Positions 16,866-25,932 of a stretch of DNA of 64,000 bases are shown piece by piece. The position numbers and the translations under genes are program-made. Under the pieces are notes generated by a model that saw only the letters and a program-made list of their open reading frames with translations, made no database searches and was not told the origin of the DNA. Position 1 is the first letter of the stretch. Each line of letters begins with the position of its first letter. Origin of the DNA: Hydrogenophaga sp. RAC07 (GTDB taxonomy: Bacteria > Pseudomonadota > Gammaproteobacteria > Burkholderiales > Burkholderiaceae_C); NCBI RefSeq assembly GCF_001713375.1, contig NZ_CP016449.1, positions 3,658,001-3,722,000 of the forward strand, in the 5' to 3' direction.

Positions 16866-17272
16866 GCGGCCATCTCAGCGATAAGCTGATCCAACGAGGG
16901 CGGCTTGACCCGCCGACCACGCTGCGTCGCATCCTTTAGCACTTGGAGCACGAGCCGCCCTCGTACCTCATCTGAGGGAGTGAATTGGTGCTTTTTTACC
17001 AAGTCGTCAACGATAACCACCGCAGCACCGAGTAGAGAAGCGTCATCCAGACCGAGCGACACCACGCTGCGTTTCCCGTTGATCACATAGTCGACGTCAA
17101 CCCCCACTGAAGCGACAGCTGCCAAGAAGCCCAGCGTCGGCAAGTGCGAGCCTTGCTCGTATCGGCTGGGCGTCATCCGGTTTGTTCCGGCGACCACCCC
17201 AAGCTGCTCTTGATTGAGGCCAAGCCTTTCGCGCTCGGATCTGAGTCGAGAACCTACGCCATTCAGTTTCAT
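16862..17272 (-). CDS. XRE-family helix-turn-helix regulator
   Basis: The 136-residue protein has an N-terminal HTH_3 domain (SRLRSERERLGLNQEQLGVV, then a recognition segment ending SRYEQGSHLPT) and a C-terminal helical part (DDASLLGAAVVIVDDLVKK). It is divergent from a small DNA-binding gene at 17321, the arrangement of phage-like repressor/Cro switches. The ATG beginning MKLNGVGSRL is preferred; an upstream in-frame start would add 28 residues unlike the family and cover the putative operator. It probably represses its own promoter and the divergent gene. Confidence 0.8.
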   Translation of the reverse strand: MKLNGVGSRLRSERERLGLNQEQLGVVAGTNRMTPSRYEQGSHLPTLGFLAAVASVGVDVDYVINGKRSVVSLGLDDASLLGAAVVIVDDLVKKHQFTPSDEVRGRLVLQVLKDATQRGRRVKPPSLDQLIAEMAA

Positions 17273-17278
17273 AAAAAA

Positions 17279-17311
17279 ATTCTTGAACAATTCACAACAT
17301 AGTGAAAGAAT
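17279..17311. promoter_or_regulatory. Nested inverted repeats in the divergent regulator promoter
   Basis: TTCAC (17291-17295) and GTGAA (17302-17306) form one inverted repeat with a 6-base spacer. ATTCTT at 17279 and AAGAAT ending at 17311 form an outer pair. They lie between the two divergent starts and are good candidates for binding of the XRE regulator. Confidence 0.4.
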
Positions 17312-17320
17312 GGTCGAATT

Positions 17321-17608
17321 ATGTCGCATCAATGCACTGCCCTCAACAACCTTCAAGAGGTAAGGCAGCGATTTCTGGACGACGGCATCAGCGTGGCAGG
17401 ATGGGCCCGAGACCGAGGTTTCTCCCTCCCGCTGGTGTACTCAGTCTTGAGTGGGCGCAACCGCGCAAGCAGAGGCGAGAGCTTCCTCATCAGCGTGGCG
17501 CTTGGCTTACGCCCTCCACCAAAGCACATCAACTTTTTTCAACCCGTTGCGAAAAGCGGCTCTACGACTGACGCAGTGCACGCTGTCGAGGAGGGAAGCA
17601 CGGCGTAG
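17321..17608 (+). CDS. Small Cro/Ner-like DNA-binding protein
   Basis: The 95-residue protein contains a compact helix-turn-helix: EVRQRFLDDGISVAGWARDR then PLVYSVLSGRNRASRGES. This layout is typical of short phage-associated or Ner/Cro-like regulators. It is divergent from the XRE gene and lies 155 bases upstream of the tnsA-like gene on the same strand. The pair may set a switch for the transposition genes or the adjoining accessory genes (inference). No enzymatic domain is visible. Confidence 0.7.
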   Translation: MSHQCTALNNLQEVRQRFLDDGISVAGWARDRGFSLPLVYSVLSGRNRASRGESFLISVALGLRPPPKHINFFQPVAKSGSTTDAVHAVEEGSTA

Positions 17609-17647
17609 AAAGCAAAACGCCGATCCAAAGACCGGCGCTGCCGAGAG

Positions 17648-17667
17648 GCCGGGAGGCTTCTCTTAGG
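17648..17667 (+). terminator. Hairpin between the Cro-like gene and tnsA
   Basis: GAGAGGCC and GGCTTCTC form an 8-bp stem (one mismatch) around GGGA, followed by TTAGG. It could end the short regulator transcript before the transposition operon. Confidence 0.3.
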
Positions 17668-17763
17668 TTGGCGAACCCTGAGCGAAGTATCCACCCATTT
17701 TTCTCGTGGCGTCAAGTGCCAACCAGGTGCTGGCGTGAGCCTGCGCCAAATCGAGGATGAGAC

Positions 17764-18651
17764 ATGGAGAAACGCTCAATGACAAAGGAGCCGCGGGAGG
17801 CTCGCCGCCAGCGCAAGCGCGTTGAAGAAGGTCGAGGCACCGGGCACCGCGACAAGTACCAATCGTTTATCCAGGTCGAACGAGCGGGGTTTCAATCACG
17901 CGGTCGTTCACACATGATCTATGACGAGCAAGTCGACCGGCACCACCACTTGCTTAGCGACCTTGAACTTCTGATATTCATCTGGGCCTGGTCATCTGAT
18001 CCGCTCGACATACGCGAGCAGTTTCCACTTCAACTCTTTGAATTTGACCCAGAGTTCGCGCCACTTCAGGTGTCGAGACCCAGAGGGTCACTTGCGACTG
18101 CTGCGAAGCTTGGAATCAAGCATCCTGGAATCTCAAAACATGTACCTCGGATCATGACCACCGACTTAGTGGTCACGTTTCAAGGAGGCACGAAGCTCGC
18201 CATCCACGCAAAGTACCAAAGTGATCTGGAGACGGCCACCATGCGTCAGCGCGATCTGAGAAAGATCGAGCAGAGATATTGGCGAGATCGAAACGTGCGT
18301 TTCATGGTGATGACCGAACAGCCGTTCACTTGGCTTCTAGCTGATCAGTTGATGTGGGCGATCGACGGAATGAAGTGGGCGAAAGATTTGGTTTGTCTTG
18401 CGAACCTGCTTGCCTGCCTGGACAAAACATCACCTTTCGATACTTTGGAAGACCGCCTCTACATCTGCAGTGAAGTGGTTGGGCTCAAATACCACGACGC
18501 CGTGCTCGCATTCAAGTACGCCGTCTTGACCAGGCGGTGGCTCATCAAGCATCTCCAACAGGATCTTGACCTTTCTTGCGCTTGGGTCGGCCAACGAGCC
18601 CATGGTCGCTCACCGGTCACCGCGACCTCTTTCAGGAGGCCTGGGAAATGA
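17764..18651 (+). CDS. tnsA: TnsA-like transposon endonuclease
   Basis: The 295-residue product resembles TnsA of Tn7-like elements, the nuclease that cuts the non-transferred strand so that transposition is cut-and-paste. Visible features are the TnsA N-terminal segment DIREQFPLQLFEF, a catalytic-type aspartate in MTTDLVVTF (about residue 133) and a lysine in AIHAKYQ (about 149). A C-terminal part with helix-turn-helix character follows. GAGG lies 7 bases before ATG 17764, which sets the start; ATG 17779 is a second choice. Its TGA overlaps the tnsB ATG (ATGA), showing tight coupling. Confidence 0.85.
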   Translation: MEKRSMTKEPREARRQRKRVEEGRGTGHRDKYQSFIQVERAGFQSRGRSHMIYDEQVDRHHHLLSDLELLIFIWAWSSDPLDIREQFPLQLFEFDPEFAPLQVSRPRGSLATAAKLGIKHPGISKHVPRIMTTDLVVTFQGGTKLAIHAKYQSDLETATMRQRDLRKIEQRYWRDRNVRFMVMTEQPFTWLLADQLMWAIDGMKWAKDLVCLANLLACLDKTSPFDTLEDRLYICSEVVGLKYHDAVLAFKYAVLTRRWLIKHLQQDLDLSCAWVGQRAHGRSPVTATSFRRPGK

Positions 18652-20894
18652 TCGAGCCGAATCTACTTCTTTTGGTTCCACCCGGGATCCAGAATTTCAA
18701 ACCGGGGGTACACAGGGTTGTTACCAGCGCCCCGAGGGAGAAGCAAGTAGCTCTATTCTGGATGGGGGCTGCCCTCACCGATGGACCACTCAAGCCCGGC
18801 GCACATTGCAAGAAGCCTCGAGTTTTTTTGTTGGCGAAGTTGCAAGGGTACATCGACGACCGTCTCATCCAAGCGCTACCGGAAGTCACGATAGACGCCG
18901 CACCGAACCGCTACCGCATCGAAGCGGCGAAGAGCACTCGATTTGAACGCAACAGGCAGATCCTCTCGCCACTTGTGACTCCGGACATGCTGTTCTCAAT
19001 GATCCACCATGGTCAATGGCGTCTACGCATTACTGAGGCTGCTGAAAAACACAAGGTCAATGCAATTACTGTTCAGCGGCTTCTCATCCGGTACTTTGTA
19101 TTGGGTATGAACCTAGATTGGGCATGTGAAGATCGTCTTTGGGTGAAGGGAACTCAGCGCAACGTCACGACCAAGCTAGGAAGACCATCGAACAGATTCA
19201 AAAGCGGGCACAGGACGTCTGCTGAGGGCCGAAATGTCACAAAAGACGACCAACGCATCATCGAGGTTTTCTACGACAGCTTGGAAGACCAAGCCATGTC
19301 GGCAGCTGAAATGTATCGACGTTTTGAAGAGGACTTTAGTCCAAGAAAAGCTGTCACCTCGCAAGATGGAAACCTTGAGCTCATTTCAGATACATCGCAG
19401 GCTTTCCTCTCCGATAGGCAGTTTCGCTACTGGCTTTCGAAGATCAAGGGAGACCTGATACTTCTTCAGAACGAGGCCGATGAGCGCAGGATAAACCTCT
19501 CGCATCGTCCCGCCATTGGTAGTGCCAGGGATCGGGTTCCCTACCCTGGTCACACATACATCATCGATGCAACAGTCGGCGACGTATATCTGGTGAGCGC
19601 CTTTGATCGGCGCCGCATCATCGGTCGCCCCGTCATTTACCTGGTGGTAGATGCATTTTCGTCACTGATCGTCTCCGTACACGTGGCGCTTGATGGACCC
19701 AATTTTGCTCAAGCCCGGATTGCCATGTGTCGCGCAATCTCGGACAAAAGTCTATGGCTCGCATGGCTGGGGCTCAGCAAGCTGGGCCATCTGTTGCCTC
19801 AAGGCTGCGTTCCGACGTTTTGGCTGGCCGATCGGGGTGAACTTCACAGTCAAGCCAGTCGCACGCTTCAGACGGAGTTGCGTACCAATTTGAGCATTGC
19901 AGCAGCGTACCGCGCAGACTGGAAGTCCTTGGTGGAGAGACTCTTCGGCATTCTCAACACCATGATGATTCACTGGATGCCAGGCGCAGTTGTTCAACGA
20001 TACCGGGAGAGAGGTTCGCCAGACAACCGATTGGACGCGGTACTCACGCTACAAGAGTTCACAAGGATGCTGGTGAGGAAGGTAGCCATTCTGAATCTCA
20101 CACGAGACATGAGTATGCACATGAGTGCAGCACTTCTTTCGGCCGATGTGAGGCCCAATCCCCTGGGCTTCTTCACTCATGGGATTCGGTACAAGCATGG
20201 AAGCGCCGTTTTTCTTGATCATCAGTCCTCAATGCGAAAGACGCTCGCCACAAGTGATGCGACTATCGGCCGCCATGTAGTGATGATGGGAAAAGCCCAG
20301 TACGCAGCATCCTGGATGCTCGACCATCCAGTTGTTCAAGTAGCGGGGTTTGAGGGAAATAGCCCTGTCAAGTGCATCGTGTCGCCTGATGATCCACTCT
20401 CTGCGTGGTGCATGCTCCCCAATGAGCAAACGATGCGCGAGGTCCGGCTTCAGCGAGGACTTCAGAGAGCCAGTCACTTCTGTGCCGAGGACATCCAGGA
20501 AATGGACGCGCTTCGCACATTTCTCGGGCAGGACCTCAAAGACGACACAACGGCGGAACGGCTGACGATTGAGCGGGAGAATCGTTTGGAAGTCGAAAAC
20601 GCCAAGCTCCAGGCGCAGGCAGCAATTCGCGGAGCACCCGTTAGCAAGAACTCAAGGATCAAAGGTGTTCGGTCAAATCGTCAGAAGGAGATTGATGGGA
20701 CTGAACCTCTGGACACCCAGGAACAAACTGCAACTGCAACTGCAACCGCAACTGCATCTCTGCCCGGAGCACCTAGAAGCCCAAAGAATTTTTCCCCTTC
20801 GCAGGAAGACCTGAACGAGCGGTCTTCTGGGAAGCAGGACCAGGACTACTTTGAGCGCCTGTCCGCGCAGTTGAGTTCGTGGGAGCATTCATGA
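18648..20894 (+). CDS. tnsB: TnsB-like DDE transposase
   Basis: The 748-residue transposase carries an rve-type RNase H fold. Catalytic positions are the Asp in YIIDATVGD (about 306), the Asp in WLADRGELH (about 396) and the Glu in SLVERLFG (about 428). N-terminal helix-turn-helix regions should bind repeats in the element ends, and a mu-type barrel follows the core. The C-terminus is charged and Ala/Thr-rich and would be expected to contact TnsC, as in Tn7. The start overlaps the tnsA stop by 4 bases; an upstream in-frame ATG at 18576 would only extend into tnsA. Confidence 0.9.
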   Translation: MIEPNLLLLVPPGIQNFKPGVHRVVTSAPREKQVALFWMGAALTDGPLKPGAHCKKPRVFLLAKLQGYIDDRLIQALPEVTIDAAPNRYRIEAAKSTRFERNRQILSPLVTPDMLFSMIHHGQWRLRITEAAEKHKVNAITVQRLLIRYFVLGMNLDWACEDRLWVKGTQRNVTTKLGRPSNRFKSGHRTSAEGRNVTKDDQRIIEVFYDSLEDQAMSAAEMYRRFEEDFSPRKAVTSQDGNLELISDTSQAFLSDRQFRYWLSKIKGDLILLQNEADERRINLSHRPAIGSARDRVPYPGHTYIIDATVGDVYLVSAFDRRRIIGRPVIYLVVDAFSSLIVSVHVALDGPNFAQARIAMCRAISDKSLWLAWLGLSKLGHLLPQGCVPTFWLADRGELHSQASRTLQTELRTNLSIAAAYRADWKSLVERLFGILNTMMIHWMPGAVVQRYRERGSPDNRLDAVLTLQEFTRMLVRKVAILNLTRDMSMHMSAALLSADVRPNPLGFFTHGIRYKHGSAVFLDHQSSMRKTLATSDATIGRHVVMMGKAQYAASWMLDHPVVQVAGFEGNSPVKCIVSPDDPLSAWCMLPNEQTMREVRLQRGLQRASHFCAEDIQEMDALRTFLGQDLKDDTTAERLTIERENRLEVENAKLQAQAAIRGAPVSKNSRIKGVRSNRQKEIDGTEPLDTQEQTATATATATASLPGAPRSPKNFSPSQEDLNERSSGKQDQDYFERLSAQLSSWEHS
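20726..20755 (+). repeat. Hexamer microsatellite inside tnsB (AACTGC x5)
   Basis: Five AACTGC-type units (the fourth is AACCGC) encode a Thr-Ala repeat in the C-terminal linker of TnsB. Slippage would change linker length without changing frame. Confidence 0.85.
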
Positions 20895-22165
20895 AAACCA
20901 AGGCTGTTTACTCAACGGTGGAGTTGCCGGATTTCTACCTTGGGAATCCGTTGATCGAAGCGTTGCCCTCGATTCGTTCGCGAAGTGAACTGGATGCTCT
21001 GCTCCTGAGCCGACCGTCAGTCGACGTTTCAGCGGTCAGAAAATTGCCAGCGCACATCCGCCTTCATGCCATGGCGGACCTCGAGACGTTGTTTGTTCCG
21101 CGACCGGAGTTGGCAACGATCGAATCCGAGATCGCATTGCTGATGCGTTCAGGCTACCTTCGACGCAACCCCATGCATTCCTCGACGATGAGGGACCTCT
21201 ACTCAGTTCGAGAAAGAATGAGGCTGCAGGGCGGTCTCTTTTCCCCGCTGCCGCCTTGCCTTATGGTGACGGCGCTCAGTGGAAGCGGAAAGACGCGCAG
21301 CATTCGATCAATACTCTCACTCACGCCCCAAGTCATCCATCACAGGAACTATGCGGGAAAGCGGCTACCACGGACACAGATCACATGGCTTTCTCTGGAC
21401 GCACCGATCAATGGTTCACCAAGGGGCCTCCTGCTTCGAGCTTTCGCAGCCGTCGACCGCGCCCTCGGCACTTCAGGTGCGATGAGCTATGTAAGTCAGT
21501 ACGGCCGCTGTAAGACGTCTGTTGACCAGAAAATTGAAGAATTCGCACAGATCGCCTCGACTTTCAACATTGGACTTCTGCACATCGACGACCTCCAGCG
21601 TTTGACAGATGGAGTGCGCAAACAGGGCATCTTGGTGATCAACATGCTCATCCAGCTGGCCAATGTGGTCAAGGTGCCCTTGGTGTTCAGCGGCACGCAC
21701 CAGATGGTTCGCGCCCTCGCCGGGTCGCTGGAGGCAGCCAGACGCTGCTCTTCAGGTGGCATTGAGGATCTGCCCTTGCCCGCGAACAGCAACGATCCCC
21801 ACTTCCAGTTGCTGGTCAAGGCCTTGTCCGCCTACCAGTACGTAGATACGCCTGTCGATTTTGATGAGAACTGGCGCAAGAAGCTCTTCGATCTCACCTT
21901 GGGAATCCCTGCGATCCTGATTTCAGTAGTGACACAGGCGCAGAAGATCGCATTGCGGGAGGGGGCTACGTCCATCGACATTTCCCATCTGGACCGAGCG
22001 TTCGATAAGAACTGCGCACTTCTCAAGCCAGCCCTACATGCGCTTCGTGGTCGCGACCCCAACCGGTTTGAGTGCTATGAGGACTTGCTTCCGGCGAAAA
22101 CGCAGCTGGAGCTTGAAGATGCGCGTCTTTTCAAGTCGAGGCGCGCGGCCACGGTATCCGTCTGA
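20891..22165 (+). CDS. tnsC: TnsC/TniB-like AAA+ ATPase
   Basis: The 424-residue ATPase has Walker A in ALSGSGKTRSI (about 130-137) and Walker B in LLHIDDLQRL (about 229-238). It also has a sensor-type segment, VPLVFSGTHQM. TnsC proteins polymerise on DNA and bridge the target selector (TniQ/TnsD) and the transposase. The ATG overlaps the tnsB TGA (ATGA). The alternative GTG at 20879 lies deeper in tnsB and has no advantage. The next gene starts on its last base. Confidence 0.9.
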   Translation: MKTKAVYSTVELPDFYLGNPLIEALPSIRSRSELDALLLSRPSVDVSAVRKLPAHIRLHAMADLETLFVPRPELATIESEIALLMRSGYLRRNPMHSSTMRDLYSVRERMRLQGGLFSPLPPCLMVTALSGSGKTRSIRSILSLTPQVIHHRNYAGKRLPRTQITWLSLDAPINGSPRGLLLRAFAAVDRALGTSGAMSYVSQYGRCKTSVDQKIEEFAQIASTFNIGLLHIDDLQRLTDGVRKQGILVINMLIQLANVVKVPLVFSGTHQMVRALAGSLEAARRCSSGGIEDLPLPANSNDPHFQLLVKALSAYQYVDTPVDFDENWRKKLFDLTLGIPAILISVVTQAQKIALREGATSIDISHLDRAFDKNCALLKPALHALRGRDPNRFECYEDLLPAKTQLELEDARLFKSRRAATVSV

Positions 22166-23496
22166 TGACTATTCAGAATGACCAATTGGAGGAGGCCAGG
22201 CAGACCCTGTGCAGGCACTTTCCGGATCCGGTCCCCGGAGAAACCATTTTCAGTGTGTGCGCGCGCTTCCATCGGCTTAGTGCAATGAAGAGAGCCACCC
22301 TCACCGGCATCTTGCTACTGGACTCTGCTCGCGCGGCAAGCAAGAGGTGTGTTCCTGCTGGGTTGGGCACCCTCACAAAGGCACTTCCAGATATTTTCCC
22401 TTCGGTTTCAGGGACACTCCAGGAATACACCCATGGTTCGTTGTATCTCCGCTTCATGACGCGGGATCAACAAGCGCGATGCACCGCTGCATGCCTGTTC
22501 CCAGCTCATCGACGCGAACGACTCCCGTTCGATTGGGCCAGTGCAAGATTTGAGGCACAGCATCCACTGCGTTTTTGCACTACTTGCTCAACGATGGATA
22601 AGCAGCATCATGGATTCGCGTTCTGGCATCTTGAGCATCAACTCCCAGGCGTGCTTGTCTGCGCCGCACATGCACAACCGCTTCAGACGAATGAACCGCA
22701 AGTTTCTCGTAATGCATGGTTGCTCCCCGGAGGTTTAAGAACCACGGCATCCATGCCGATCAGTTCCACTCAACTTGCGCATCTCATGTGCCTCGCCGAC
22801 ACTGTTCAAAGGCTTTGTGGGCCATCGCGCGCGAACCTTGTCGCCCTGAGAAGTTGTTTGTGCCTGCAGTTGGAGCAGGCAGGTGTTGTGCGCGCGTGTC
22901 GCGCACTGAATGAAGAGAAGTTACGGCGATGGCTCTCCACTCACATCAGCAGTTTTGGAGGTTCCATCCTCGAGCAGTTTGATGCGTGGGCGTGGGCTGA
23001 TGCCGTAGCGGGCGTTCTAGGGAAGCGTCTCGCACACCATCCCCTTCGCTGGGCTTTGCTCATAGCCTGCCTTCGCCTGGAGGGCGCATCGCCGGAGCCG
23101 CCTTTTCTGGCGTTGGATGAGGCCTGCCAAAGGTCACTGCCAGGCATTCGAGAGCCAGAGCACCCCACTTCGCCGCAGATGGCCTTGGATGCAGTGGCAT
23201 GTGGCGCTGCGATCCGAGATATCTCTGCGCGGATGGAAGTCTCCCGTGCGGTGGTGCAGCGTTGGCTTAGCGACCCTGCAGTAAACGAAGCATGGCATCT
23301 GGCACGCCGCCGCAATCTGCGTGGAAAGCACGAAGCATCGATCATTGCGGTGTTGTCCAACGGAGCCTCCACGCGCCAGGCATTGAAGACTCGCTCAAGT
23401 GCAGCGTACCAGTGGTTTCAAAGGAACGAGCCCGCATTTCTGGATGGAGTGCTACCCCCATCGCTATCGCATCAACAGATTCCTCTTTGGTCGTGA
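22165..23496 (+). CDS. tniQ: TniQ/TnsD-family target-selection protein (first copy)
   Basis: The 443-residue product begins with the TniQ segment DPVPGETIFSVCARFHRLS. It contains a zinc-finger region FCTTCSTMDKQHHG followed by HLEHQLPGVLVCAAHAQPL, characteristic of TniQ. A C-terminal helix-turn-helix (AAIRDISARMEVSRAVVQRW) suggests sequence-specific DNA binding, as in TnsD. TniQ proteins pick the insertion site and recruit TnsC. The ATG overlaps the tnsC stop by one base (TGATG). The recognised target site cannot be told from sequence. Confidence 0.85.
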   Translation: MTIQNDQLEEARQTLCRHFPDPVPGETIFSVCARFHRLSAMKRATLTGILLLDSARAASKRCVPAGLGTLTKALPDIFPSVSGTLQEYTHGSLYLRFMTRDQQARCTAACLFPAHRRERLPFDWASARFEAQHPLRFCTTCSTMDKQHHGFAFWHLEHQLPGVLVCAAHAQPLQTNEPQVSRNAWLLPGGLRTTASMPISSTQLAHLMCLADTVQRLCGPSRANLVALRSCLCLQLEQAGVVRACRALNEEKLRRWLSTHISSFGGSILEQFDAWAWADAVAGVLGKRLAHHPLRWALLIACLRLEGASPEPPFLALDEACQRSLPGIREPEHPTSPQMALDAVACGAAIRDISARMEVSRAVVQRWLSDPAVNEAWHLARRRNLRGKHEASIIAVLSNGASTRQALKTRSSAAYQWFQRNEPAFLDGVLPPSLSHQQIPLWS

Positions 23497-23575
23497 GCAG
23501 TGGATATGTCACGTGATCCAAGATGACCAATTGAGAATCGGCACATAAGTCAGCAGCTTCCTTTCTGGAGAAACC

Positions 23576-24922
23576 ATGCTTCCAAATGTGGTCATACTTG
23601 AACCGGAACCGGAAGAGACTCTTCACAGCGTGTTGATTACGGGTTGGCGCCTGTCCGCATATCAAAGCTTCCCCCAGTTTACAAAATCGATCTTCAAGCA
23701 CGTCTCAGACGGCCGCGGTTGGTCATGGGACTACAGACGTATTTGTCCCTACTTTGATCCGTGCCGCGCAACAGGTTGGGCATTGCTGCATAAAACGCTA
23801 TTGCTTCCATACCTGGTTCCTTTTATGCCTCCAGAAATTGCTCGTTCAGCTCCGAGGCGAGTAGACGGGGATAGACGCATTATTGGAGGCGACACTGACC
23901 TGTACTGGAGGCACTACCTCGCTAGTCCACTCAAATACTGCCCACGTTGCGTGCAGCTGCAGATGTCACGCTTTCACAGATCGATGTGGCTTCGTCCACA
24001 TCAGCTTGATCGTGTCGATGTTTGCTGGCGTCACAGTATCAAACTCGTCAGCGTGAGGCCCCACCCCAGCAAGCCATTGTTTCCAAATGAGTGTGAAGAC
24101 CAAGCCATTACTTACAGCCATGACAGATCGGCGATCTGGCTTGCACGTCAGTCGAATGAGCTTCTGACTGGCAACCACCCGCCGAGCGATCCCAAGGTTC
24201 GTCAACATATTTACCAAGAGCGCGCTGCGCGGATTGGCTATGGTCGCGGAACGAGGATCGACTTCCGACTCATCGCCGCCCATCTGCTTCAAACATTTGG
24301 GTCGAGCTTCTTTAAGCGAATGATGGGCAACTGTGAGGTGAGGCACATCGCGAACTACATGAGATTGGCCATTCTTGGCGACGACCCCAGCATCCGCCCC
24401 ATCAATCAACTTCTATGCATACAAGTTTTGTTCGGTGAGCAGCGTCATTTCTTTGAACGAGTGAGGGCCGAAAGCACTACAACGTCTTGCCGCACATCGG
24501 ATTTTGATAGGCGGAATGAAGCTGCCCAGTCAGCGGTTCATCGGAACATCTTCCTTGAGCAACTGAAGTCGAGTGGCCAAGAAGTGATGACGCATCTTTC
24601 CAAGCAATTCCCTCTTTCGCATCAGTGGATAGTTCACCATGCATTGGCATGGTCTCGCAGAAAAATTGCAGAGCAGATACAAGGCCCTGATCGAGCTCGC
24701 TTCTTGCGTCACCGGGCAGCAGATCTACTGGCAAAAGCGAAACGCGAGCGAGAAGAGCACCGTCGCAGTATGTCCCCAGCCAAAGGATCCCCATTCGGGT
24801 CAATGGACTTAGCTGAGTCCTTACAAAAGAGTGCAACTGTCGACATGGACTTTCTTGAAGTAGCGGCTCAACTGAACACATTCTCGAATAAATGTTTGCA
24901 GTCGTCAGAGCATGAACTCTAG
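23576..24922 (+). CDS. Second TniQ/TnsD-family target-selection protein
   Basis: The 448-residue protein shows the TniQ opening ETLHSVLITGWRLSAY and a zinc-finger set YCPRCVQLQMSRFHRS then DRVDVCWRHSIKLVSV (about 121-157). A long helical C-terminal domain follows (HLLQTFGSSFFKRMMG onward). GGAG precedes the ATG by 7 bases. It lies 79 bases after the first tniQ on the same strand. Two different TniQ proteins in one Tn7-like element often mean two target pathways. The C-terminus is unlike the first copy, so this is not a recent duplication. Confidence 0.8.
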   Translation: MLPNVVILEPEPEETLHSVLITGWRLSAYQSFPQFTKSIFKHVSDGRGWSWDYRRICPYFDPCRATGWALLHKTLLLPYLVPFMPPEIARSAPRRVDGDRRIIGGDTDLYWRHYLASPLKYCPRCVQLQMSRFHRSMWLRPHQLDRVDVCWRHSIKLVSVRPHPSKPLFPNECEDQAITYSHDRSAIWLARQSNELLTGNHPPSDPKVRQHIYQERAARIGYGRGTRIDFRLIAAHLLQTFGSSFFKRMMGNCEVRHIANYMRLAILGDDPSIRPINQLLCIQVLFGEQRHFFERVRAESTTTSCRTSDFDRRNEAAQSAVHRNIFLEQLKSSGQEVMTHLSKQFPLSHQWIVHHALAWSRRKIAEQIQGPDRARFLRHRAADLLAKAKREREEHRRSMSPAKGSPFGSMDLAESLQKSATVDMDFLEVAAQLNTFSNKCLQSSEHEL

Positions 24923-24996
24923 TGAATGCCCGATGTTCCTCCTGCTCTTTCAGGCTGGACGGGTCCCGAATATCTTGATCGTTAAAAGGGAAACAC

Positions 24997-25248
24997 ATGA
25001 CGACACCTGCAGAACGTACCCGTGCTTTGCGCCTGGCCGGTGAACTGCTGCGGGACTTTGAACGACGTGAAGACGTACCTGCCGATCTCCATGTTCGGTT
25101 GAGGGGCGTCCTGCGCCACTATCCCGAGGAGTGGCAGTTGCGAATGATGGTCGAGGACTGGCAACGCCTCGGAGAGTCGGCCTTCGGACTTGCGCCGGAG
25201 CCGGGACGACCCGACCCACTACTGACAACGAACTTTCGCAAATACTGA
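24997..25248 (+). CDS. BPSL0761-like small protein
   Basis: The 83-residue product starts MTTPAERTRALRLAGELLRD and continues VRLRGVLRHYPEEWQLRMMV. This matches my memory of the BPSL0761 family, small soluble proteins frequent in Burkholderiales accessory regions. No catalytic motif is visible and the function is unknown. A moderate ribosome site (AAAAGGGA) precedes the ATG. It is probably cargo next to the transposition operon. Confidence 0.65.
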   Translation: MTTPAERTRALRLAGELLRDFERREDVPADLHVRLRGVLRHYPEEWQLRMMVEDWQRLGESAFGLAPEPGRPDPLLTTNFRKY

Positions 25249-25497
25249 GCTGACCGGCCGTCTACAGGCCGTACAAATCTGAAGTTCAGTCAGAAGCTCC
25301 ACTGGGCCCGTTGCAGCCGGTCAACCCGCAAGTATCCAAGACTGGCGTGCAGCGTGAGCCACCGGTGGCGCCCGAGAGCTGCGCTCACGTTGGCTGGCAC
25401 GAAGCCGTCATCGGCTTACCCAGTAGCACGGCGGAATCAATGACAGGTATGGAGAGTGCGGCAGGCATACAGCGTGGTCGGTCGCCGGTTCAACAAC

Positions 25498-25932
25498 TCA
25501 GTGCCCTTCTGCTGTCGCCAAGTCAACAATGCGCGCGTAAGGCACGCCCTGCTCCATTGCGATGCGCGGTGTCAGCCCGTGAAGTGCTTCATGCGGAGTT
25601 TCCAGAAACGACAACATTCTCCAACCATCCGTAGTGCCCAAAGCATTTGAGATTGCATGGATCGCTGGAAGCGCAAACGGCTCAAACTGCCATTTCGGGA
25701 CCTTGAAGCCGCGACTCAAATGCCTCACCCCAATGTACCGGCCGCTCTTGATACTAGAGATCACCCGGAGGCGGGATGTTCCGCTCAGTTCAGCAGCTTC
25801 ATTGGTCGTGACCATGTCGGTGGCACTGATGCGTTGTTGCCTGTAGACGGCACCACGGCGCAACAACTCCGTGGTTTGTGCCTCACTGCCGTAAGGGTCC
25901 GACGTAGGTGAGTGACGTAAATCTGCTTTCAT
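25498..25932 (-). CDS. DUF2384 (ParS/MbcA-type) antitoxin-like protein, solitary
   Basis: The 144-residue protein has a helix-turn-helix-like segment (TTNEAAELSGTSRLRVISSI) and a C-terminal DUF2384 module (DGWRMLSFLETPHEALHGLT, then PRIAMEQG). DUF2384 antitoxins normally pair with a RES-domain NAD-degrading toxin, but no such gene is adjacent on either strand. It may be an orphan antitoxin or a regulator. ATG 25932 gives a longer N-terminus; ATG 25815 would start right at the HTH. Confidence 0.7.
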   Translation of the reverse strand: MKADLRHSPTSDPYGSEAQTTELLRRGAVYRQQRISATDMVTTNEAAELSGTSRLRVISSIKSGRYIGVRHLSRGFKVPKWQFEPFALPAIHAISNALGTTDGWRMLSFLETPHEALHGLTPRIAMEQGVPYARIVDLATAEGH

